A DNA stretch of 64,000 nt from Bradyrhizobium sp. CCBAU 53351 (GTDB lineage: Bacteria > Pseudomonadota > Alphaproteobacteria > Rhizobiales > Xanthobacteraceae). The notes under the pieces are model-generated. The model saw nothing but the letters and a program-made list of their open reading frames with translations. It ran no database searches and was not told the DNA's origin. Each line of letters starts with the position of its first letter. Position 1 is the first letter of the stretch. The translations under genes and the position numbers were made by a program. This document shows, piece by piece, positions 55,688 to 64,000 of this stretch. Where the stretch lies: assembly GCF_015291745.1 (NCBI RefSeq), contig NZ_CP030059.1, forward strand, positions 558,001 through 622,000, given 5' to 3'.

Positions 55688-57040
55688 ATGCGCGCCGTGC
55701 TTTGCTCCCTTATCGGCCGGTTCGCAACCGACCGGCGCGGCAATGTCGCGGTGATTTTCGCACTCGCCTGCGTCCCCCTTGTCACGGTGGTTGGCTGCGC
55801 GGTCGATTACTCCCGCGCCACTCAGATGCGGGCCAAGCTGCAGGCTGCGGCCGACGCGGCCAGCGTCGGCGCGGTCGCCAAGGCATCGCCGGCCTTTGCG
55901 GCCGCGGGCACGATGACCTCGGACGGTTCGATTCCCGTGGGCGTCACCGACGCCAGGAACATCTTCAATGCCAACGTCGCCAATCTGACCGGCTATACGC
56001 TCGACAGTCTCACGCCGACGGTGGTCAAGAACGGCTCGACGGTCACCTCGACCGTTGCGTTCAAAGGCACCATCAACACCATGTTCCTCGGCGTGATCGG
56101 CAAGACCTCGCTGACGACGAGCGGCACGTCGACGGCGACGGCGAGCATGCCGCTCTATGTCGACTTCTACCTCCTGCTGGACAATTCGCCGTCGATGGGC
56201 GTGGCGGCAACGCCGGCGGACGTCACCAAGCTGGTCAACGCGACCACCGGCAACAGCTTCAAGCCGAACGACCAGTGCGCGTTCGCCTGTCACGACTACA
56301 ACGACCCCGACAATTACTACAATCTCGCCAAGTCCATCGGCGTGACCACGCGGATCGACGTGCTGCGCAGCGCGACGCAATCGCTGATGGATACGGCTGC
56401 CGCGAGCCAGACCTATTCGAACCAGTTCCGCATGGCGATCTACGATTTCGGCGCGGCGTCAAAGACCATCGGCTTGCGGGCGCTTTTTCCGTTGTCCTCG
56501 AATTTGTCGAGCGCGAAGACGGCGGCCGGCAACATCGACCTGATGGGCGTCTACGGCAACAACGACAGCTATACCAAGGATCAGGACACGCAGTTCAGCA
56601 CCATCTTTCCGGCGATCAACAACGAGATCCCCAACCCCGGAAGCGGTAAATCCAACGCTCCCCTGAAATATCTGTTCTTCGTCTCCGACGGTGTCGCCGA
56701 CGAAAGCAATCCGGGCTGCCTGAAGCCGCTCTCGGGGTCCTCACGTTGCCAATCGCCGCTCAATGCGTCGCTCTGCAAGACGATGAAGGATCGGGGCGTC
56801 AAGGTCGCGGTGCTGTACACGACCTATCTCGCGCTGCCCACCAACGCCTGGTACATGAAATGGGTCGATCCGTTCAATGCCGGCCCCTATGGTCCCTCGC
56901 CGAACAGCGAGATCGCGCAGAACATGCAGAGCTGCGCTTCGCCGGGGCTGTATTTCGAGGTGAGCCCGACCCAGGGCATCTCGGACGCGATGAATGCGCT
57001 GTTCAAGAAAGCGGTCGCGGACGCCCGGATCTCGGGGTGA
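55688..57040 (+). CDS. TadG-like pilus assembly/VWA protein
   Basis: 450 residues. The start RRGNVAVIFALACVPLVTVVGCAVDYSRA is the TadE/TadG membrane segment (residues 16-40), followed by KLQAAADAASVGAVAKA, the classic TadG stretch. A von Willebrand-like domain follows from about 155, with the metal site DNSPSMG (about 164-170) and two or more Cys in the mature part. It would be anchored at the inner membrane and exposed to the periplasm. There are no other tad genes in the window, so it is an isolated copy. Function in pilus assembly is from family knowledge. Confidence 0.88.
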   Translation: MRAVLCSLIGRFATDRRGNVAVIFALACVPLVTVVGCAVDYSRATQMRAKLQAAADAASVGAVAKASPAFAAAGTMTSDGSIPVGVTDARNIFNANVANLTGYTLDSLTPTVVKNGSTVTSTVAFKGTINTMFLGVIGKTSLTTSGTSTATASMPLYVDFYLLLDNSPSMGVAATPADVTKLVNATTGNSFKPNDQCAFACHDYNDPDNYYNLAKSIGVTTRIDVLRSATQSLMDTAAASQTYSNQFRMAIYDFGAASKTIGLRALFPLSSNLSSAKTAAGNIDLMGVYGNNDSYTKDQDTQFSTIFPAINNEIPNPGSGKSNAPLKYLFFVSDGVADESNPGCLKPLSGSSRCQSPLNASLCKTMKDRGVKVAVLYTTYLALPTNAWYMKWVDPFNAGPYGPSPNSEIAQNMQSCASPGLYFEVSPTQGISDAMNALFKKAVADARISG

Positions 57041-57081
57041 CTGTTCCCGTCTCCCCGTAAGAACGCGGCGAGGGTGAAGAC

Positions 57082-58341
57082 TCAGGACCTGTAATCCCCG
57101 TTGATCGCCACATATTCCTTGGTGAGGTCGCAAGTCAGCACGCGGTCGCGGCCCTTGCCGAGACCGAGCGAGACCTTGATTGCGATCTCCGGCGCCTTCA
57201 TCGCTTCCGACACCTGGGCCTCGTCATAATCGGGATCGCGCGCGCCGCTCTTGGCGACGCGGATGCCGTTGAAGGAGATCGAGAGCTTGTCGCGATCGGC
57301 CGGCTCGCCGGCCTTGCCGACCGCCATCACCACGCGGCCCCAATTGGCGTCCTCGCCGGCGATCGCGGTCTTGACCAGCGGCGAATTGGCGATCGACATC
57401 GCGATCTTGCGGGCCGAGGCCTTGGTCTTGGCGCCCTCGACCGTGATCTCGACCAGCTTTCGCGCGCCTTCGCCGTCGCGGGCGACCTGTTCGGAAAGAT
57501 TTGCCAGGATCAGATTGAAGGCCTTGGTGAAAGCCTTCAGGCGCGGATCGCTGGCGCGGCTGATCTTGGGTGCGCCATGCGCGGCGGCAGCCCCGGTCGC
57601 GAAGGCCAGCAGCGTGTCCGAGGTCGAGGTGTCGCCGTCGATCGTCACGGCGTTGAAGGTGTCCTCGACGCCGGCCTTGAGCAGCGCCTGCAGCGCAGCG
57701 GGCGCGATCGGCGCGTCGGTGAAGATGAAGGACAGCATCGTCGCCATGTCGGGCGCGATCATGCCGGCGCCCTTGGCCATGCCGTTGATGGTGACCTTGG
57801 CCTTGCCGAGCTTGACGGTCGCGGTCGCGACCTTCGGGAAGGTGTCGGTGGTCATGATCGCCTTGGCCGCGGCGAGATAGTCGCCCGCTTCCGCGGTCTC
57901 GGCGAGGCGGCCGAGCACGCCGTCGAACTTGGTCGCGTCCAGCGGCTCGCCGATCACGCCGGTCGAGGCCAGGAAGATCTCGCTTTCGCTGCACCCGACC
58001 GCCTTGGCCGCGATCTTGGCGGTCAGCGCGGTGGAGGCGCGACCGGTCTTGCCGGTGAAGGCATTGGCATTGCCGGAATTGACGACGAGCGCGCGCGCCA
58101 ATCCTTTTTTAGAAGATCCGCCGCCCTTCAGCTTGGCGCGGCACCATTCCACCGGCGCGGAGGGACATTTGGACTTAGTGAAGACGCCGGCCACCGCCGT
58201 GCCCTTGTCCATCACCGCCAGCAGCACGTCGGTGCGGTTCTTGTAGCGGATGCCGGCCTCGGCCGTCGCAAGGCGGACGCCCGCGATCACGGGCATATCG
58301 GGAACGTGCTTGGGGGCGAGCGGGGAGACGGTTGAGGACAT
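57082..58341 (-). CDS. argJ: Glutamate N-acetyltransferase/amino-acid acetyltransferase
   Basis: 419 residues from ATG 58341. It makes N-acetylglutamate and recycles acetyl from acetylornithine in arginine synthesis. The proenzyme cleaves itself before the Thr in [31 protein letters not shown] and [11 protein letters not shown] are typical. The C-terminus ends [11 protein letters not shown], the conserved tail. An upstream in-frame ATG at 58401 is unlikely. Separated by about 100 bases from the isomerase gene on the same strand. Confidence 0.96.
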   Translation of the reverse strand: MSSTVSPLAPKHVPDMPVIAGVRLATAEAGIRYKNRTDVLLAVMDKGTAVAGVFTKSKCPSAPVEWCRAKLKGGGSSKKGLARALVVNSGNANAFTGKTGRASTALTAKIAAKAVGCSESEIFLASTGVIGEPLDATKFDGVLGRLAETAEAGDYLAAAKAIMTTDTFPKVATATVKLGKAKVTINGMAKGAGMIAPDMATMLSFIFTDAPIAPAALQALLKAGVEDTFNAVTIDGDTSTSDTLLAFATGAAAAHGAPKISRASDPRLKAFTKAFNLILANLSEQVARDGEGARKLVEITVEGAKTKASARKIAMSIANSPLVKTAIAGEDANWGRVVMAVGKAGEPADRDKLSISFNGIRVAKSGARDPDYDEAQVSEAMKAPEIAIKVSLGLGKGRDRVLTCDLTKEYVAINGDYRS

Positions 58342-58445
58342 CGCGGGGCGCCTTGGTGGGATCTGGATATGCAGATGCCCGGCACGGGGGCCGGGCATCA
58401 CGAAGGCTTAGATACTCTTGGCGTCAGCGAAGTGACAGCAAATTC

Positions 58446-59387
58446 TTACTTCTTGGCGGGCGGCGCCATCTTGCTGTCGGAGGGCTTTGCGTCAGAAGGC
58501 TTGGCCGCATCCGCCGGCTTCGCATCGGGCTTGGCATCCGCGGCCGGCTGGTCGAGCCGCTCGACCTTGGCCTCGGCGCGCAGCTTGGCGACGTATTCGG
58601 CCTGGGCCTTGCGGGTGACATAACTCTCGATCTGGGTCTTGACCTGCTCGAAATCGGGCGCCTTGCGGCTGCGCTTTTCCTCGACCTTGATGATGTGCCA
58701 GCCGAACTGCGACTTCACGGGGTCGGAGATCTTGCCCGGCTCCAGGGTGAAGGCGACCGTGGAGAATTCCGGCACCATCTGTTCCTTGGTGAAGAAGCCG
58801 AGGTCGCCGCCATCGGCCGAGCCCGGATCCTTGGACTTCTTCTTGGCGAGCTCGGCGAAATCGGCGCCCTTGTCGAGCTCGGCCTTCACCGCCTTGGCCT
58901 CGTCCTCGGTCTCCACCAGGATGTGGCGGGCGCGCACCTCCTGCTCGCCGGTGATCTGCTTGGAGGCCTCCTCATAGACCTTCTTCATGGCATCCGGGGT
59001 GGTGGCGGCCTTGCCCTCATTGGCGAGCAGGCTGTCCATCAGCAGCCGGTTGCGGGCGAACGCCAGGCGCTTCTTGAACTCCTCGCTGTCGGCAATCTTC
59101 TTGTCCTCGGCAGCCTTGCTGACGATTTTCATGTCGATCAGGAACGACAGGACGTTCTCGTCCTTGCTCGCCGGGTCCATCTGGGCGAGGCTCGGTCCGA
59201 GCTCCTCTTCGGCCATGGCGACGTCGCTCTTCTTGATTTCCGCGCCATTGACCTTCGCCAGCACCGGATCGTCGGCGGCCCGGAGCGGGCCCGCGAACGC
59301 CAGGGACAGCGCCAAAGCGAGGCTGCCAGCCAGGGCGGACGCATGGCGGAAACGCTGGCCGGTGGTTACCGGGAACGAGGTGGTCAT
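58446..59387 (-). CDS. Periplasmic parvulin peptidyl-prolyl isomerase
   Basis: 313 residues. A signal peptide (ASALAGSLALALSLAFAGPLRA) is followed by a SurA-type N-terminal helical domain (VNGAEIKKSDVAMAEEELG) and one PpiC domain (ARHILVETEDEAKAVKAEL, DPGSADGGDLGFFTKEQMVPEFSTVAF, GWHIIKVEE). The C-terminal 40 residues are a Lys/Ala/Pro/Asp-rich repeat tail. It assists folding of exported proteins; it is divergent from secA, which fits. Confidence 0.93.
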   Translation of the reverse strand: MTTSFPVTTGQRFRHASALAGSLALALSLAFAGPLRAADDPVLAKVNGAEIKKSDVAMAEEELGPSLAQMDPASKDENVLSFLIDMKIVSKAAEDKKIADSEEFKKRLAFARNRLLMDSLLANEGKAATTPDAMKKVYEEASKQITGEQEVRARHILVETEDEAKAVKAELDKGADFAELAKKKSKDPGSADGGDLGFFTKEQMVPEFSTVAFTLEPGKISDPVKSQFGWHIIKVEEKRSRKAPDFEQVKTQIESYVTRKAQAEYVAKLRAEAKVERLDQPAADAKPDAKPADAAKPSDAKPSDSKMAPPAKK

Positions 59388-59509
59388 GGAAAATCCTTAT
59401 GTTGAAGCAGGGGGCTGCTCGAAGCGCGGCGGACACTCGCCCAATTCAGGGGGGCTTGGCAACGCGAAAAGTCTGTCAAAATGATGAATTAGCCGCAATG
59501 CGCCCGCCG

Positions 59510-59538
59510 TTGACAAGGCCCTGACCGGGCCATATCTC
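59510..59538 (+). promoter_or_regulatory. Sigma-70-type promoter for secA
   Basis: TTGACA (59510-59515), 17 bases, TATCTC (59533-59538). The spacer holds a palindrome GGCCC-TGACC-GGGCC (59517-59531), which could be an operator. The start of transcription would be about 59545, leaving a leader near 195 bases before secA. Strong match to consensus at -35. Confidence 0.7.
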
Positions 59539-59740
59539 TGCCCGGTCGCGACCATGGCGATGGCGTTTATTTTGCTGCGTTTTTGGCCGTTGAACCCAGA
59601 CTAGCCCAATTCCCACCCATATGGCGGACGACCCCCGCAGTCCGGGCTCTGACGCCGCCAGGCGTCACGGTGAGTTGATAGGCAGGCGGGGGACAACTTC
59701 TTAGGCCAACGCGGTTAAATCGCGAACACAGGAACCAGGC

Positions 59741-62581
<2,841 letters not shown>

Positions 62582-62586
62582 TCGGA

Positions 62587-62614
62587 GAACCCGCCGGCCC
62601 GCGCCGGCCGGTTC
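62587..62614 (+). terminator. Hairpin after secA, possible terminator
   Basis: GAACCCGCCGGC (62587-62598) pairs with GCCGGCCGGTTC (62603-62614) except one base, loop CCGC, six bases after the secA stop. There is no T-run, so it is not a classical terminator; it may protect the 3' end. Confidence 0.45.
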
Positions 62615-62645
62615 GATCAAGTCCCTGTCCGTGCTCGGCACGGAT

Positions 62646-62670
62646 GGAACCCTCTTTCACAAATGTTGTT
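62646..62670 (+). promoter_or_regulatory. EcfG-like promoter upstream of the HWE kinase
   Basis: GGAAC (62646-62650), 17 bases, GTT (62668-62670), with T in place of the weakly conserved C before GTT. Same form as the otsA promoter at 3893. It is 171 bases before the kinase start, leaving a long leader. The association fits the known general stress pathway, which is controlled by HWE/HisKA2 kinases, but is not proven. Confidence 0.5.
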
Positions 62671-62841
62671 ATCCCGGCACGACCTTGCGGGCGTGCGCTC
62701 GCTTCGCAAGGGGACAACGCTGTCCGCGCGCCTGACCTCGTGACCATAGGAATGCAAGTCGGGACGGCTTAACGTGGAGGCGCCATCATGCCGGGCGGCA
62801 TCGCTCGATGACGGCGCAGGCACCGGGGTTAAGGCCGTTTG

Positions 62842-64000
62842 ATGAGTTCCACAGACTATTTCCCGCCATCCAGAACCGAAATCCTCGACGCGCTCGAGCT
62901 CGAAGGCCTTGCCGATGAAGCGGGCTTCGGCGAGCTGACGCGCTTCACCGCGGCGCTGTGCGAAGCTCCGATATGTCTTGTCAGTGTGGTCGGCGAAACG
63001 ATGCAGCGCTTCGTGGCCAAGCACGGCCTCGACGTGTCCGAGACGCCGCGCGAATCCTCCTTCTGCGCGCACGCCATGCTGGGGTCGGACCTGATGGTCG
63101 TGCCCGATGCCACCCGGGATCCGAGGTTCGCGGGCAATCCCCTGGTCACAGGCGACCCGTTCATCCGGTTTTACGCCGGTGCGCCGCTCCAGACGCAGGA
63201 CGGTTTTCCGCTCGGCTCGCTCTGCGTCATCGATCGCGTGCCCAGACCTGGCCTGACGCCGCTGCAGGAGCAGGGCCTGCGTGTTATGGCCGCCCAGGTG
63301 GTGGGTGCGATGGGGTATCGCAAGACCACGAAAAGGCAGCAGGCCAGCGAAGCGATCGCGAAGCAGGCGCTTTCTGAAACCGAGCAGAAGTTTCGCATTC
63401 TGGCCGACACCATGCCCCAGATGGTGTGGTCGACGCTGCCGGACGGTCACCACGACTACTACAATGCCAGATGGTACGAGTTTACGGGCGTGCCGGAAGG
63501 CTCGACCGACGGCGAGGGCTGGAACGGCATGTTTCATCCGGACGACCAGGACAAGGCTTGGGAGCGCTGGCGGCATTCGCTGCGGACCGGCGAGCCCTAC
63601 GAGATCGAATATCGCTTGAGGAACGCCGAGGGCAATTATCGCTGGACTCTCGGACGCGCTTTGCCGATCCGCGATGCCGACGGCAATATCACCCGCTGGT
63701 TCGGAACCTGTACCGACATCCACGAGCAGAAGCTCCTGATGGAGCAGCGCGAGATGATCAGCCAGGAGCTGAGCCACCGCATCAAGAACATCTTCTCCGT
63801 GATCAATGGGCTGATCGGCCTTTCGACACGCACGCATCCGGAGCTGAAGGGTCTGGCGGACGAGTTGCGTTCGCGCATCATGTCGCTCGGCAAGGCGCAT
63901 GATTTCGTGCGTCCGCACAGCGCCCGCTCTCAGCCGACCTCGAACCAGGCGACGCTCAAGGGGCTTCTGGAGCAGCTTCTGTCGGCCTATCAGTCGGAGG
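62842..64000 (+). CDS. GAF-PAS-HWE sensor histidine kinase (3' end outside window)
   Basis: The first 386 codons are present; no stop occurs before the window end. A GAF domain (about 20-165; RFVAKHGLDVSETPRESSFCAHAM, GFPLGSLCVIDR) is followed by a PAS domain (about 180-300; WSTLPDGHHDYYNARWYEFTGV, GTCTDIHEQK) and a histidine kinase of the HWE/HisKA2 group: ELSHRIKNIFSVINGLIGL with phospho-His at about 312. The ATP-binding domain is beyond the edge. No membrane segment, so a cytoplasmic sensor. A possible EcfG-type promoter lies upstream. ATG 62842 was chosen as the first start after the promoter. Confidence 0.9.
   Translation, partial: MSSTDYFPPSRTEILDALELEGLADEAGFGELTRFTAALCEAPICLVSVVGETMQRFVAKHGLDVSETPRESSFCAHAMLGSDLMVVPDATRDPRFAGNPLVTGDPFIRFYAGAPLQTQDGFPLGSLCVIDRVPRPGLTPLQEQGLRVMAAQVVGAMGYRKTTKRQQASEAIAKQALSETEQKFRILADTMPQMVWSTLPDGHHDYYNARWYEFTGVPEGSTDGEGWNGMFHPDDQDKAWERWRHSLRTGEPYEIEYRLRNAEGNYRWTLGRALPIRDADGNITRWFGTCTDIHEQKLLMEQREMISQELSHRIKNIFSVINGLIGLSTRTHPELKGLADELRSRIMSLGKAHDFVRPHSARSQPTSNQATLKGLLEQLLSAYQSE

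Overview
The window looks like core chromosome of a GC-rich alphaproteobacterium, most probably Bradyrhizobium or a close relative. This genus call is an inference from gene content: otsB-otsA, canonical acdS with a divergent acdR-type regulator, phaR/phaA/phaB, a DUF4167 protein, ptsP-prfA, lysC-ubiG, a liv cluster with a fused permease-ATPase, and many palindromic intergenic repeats. There is no CRISPR array, prophage or rRNA operon. The only mobile gene is a transposase cut by the left edge.

Layout. 1-5.4 kb: IS110-type transposase end, a basic DUF3175 protein, an MFS transporter, then trehalose genes otsB and otsA; otsA has its own general-stress (EcfG-type) promoter. 5.5-8 kb: a small secreted protein, tRNA-Ser(GGA) and an amidase with a histone-like tail. 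8-14 kb: TetR regulator plus short-chain dehydrogenase, divergent from a two-gene RND efflux pump, with operator-like repeats between them. 14-19.4 kb: a sulfhydrylase and a homoserine acyltransferase (methionine synthesis), a polysaccharide deacetylase, RecQ. 19.5-25.5 kb: ACC deaminase with its Lrp-type regulator, a second fold-II PLP enzyme, a PilZ-PAS-PAS-GGDEF cyclase and two exported proteins. 25.5-31.3 kb: esterase, class IV aminotransferase, methyltransferase, then phaR divergent from phaA-phaB (polyhydroxybutyrate).

31.4-35.4 kb: DMT exporter, cupin, glyoxalase II with a divergent methyltransferase, DUF4167 protein. 35.8-44.6 kb: prmC and prfA, usually neighbours, lie about 6.9 kb apart, separated by a HIT protein, a liv-type ABC importer, an orphan protein with an RNA polymerase alpha-CTD-like segment, and a MarR regulator. 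44.7-50 kb: ptsP, lysC, a PH-domain protein, ubiG. 50-55.6 kb: a GIY-YIG protein between palindromic repeats, a second EamA transporter, a DUF1178-nitrilase-glutaredoxin operon, ComF, a BioC-like methyltransferase and a Nudix hydrolase. 55.7-64 kb: a TadG-like protein, argJ, a parvulin isomerase, secA with a clear sigma-70 promoter, and the first part of a GAF-PAS-HWE histidine kinase that also has an EcfG-like promoter.

The most useful non-obvious signals are regulatory: two GGAAC-N17-GTT promoters linking trehalose synthesis and a stress-type kinase, repeated operator sequences in the TetR/RND region, helically phased repeats between acdS and acdR, a terminator that separates the ABC binding-protein gene from its permease genes, and a possible pseudoknot ahead of the methionine genes. 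No wholly new multi-gene system is evident; the alpha-CTD-like orphan and the GIY-YIG/repeat unit are the least explained loci.
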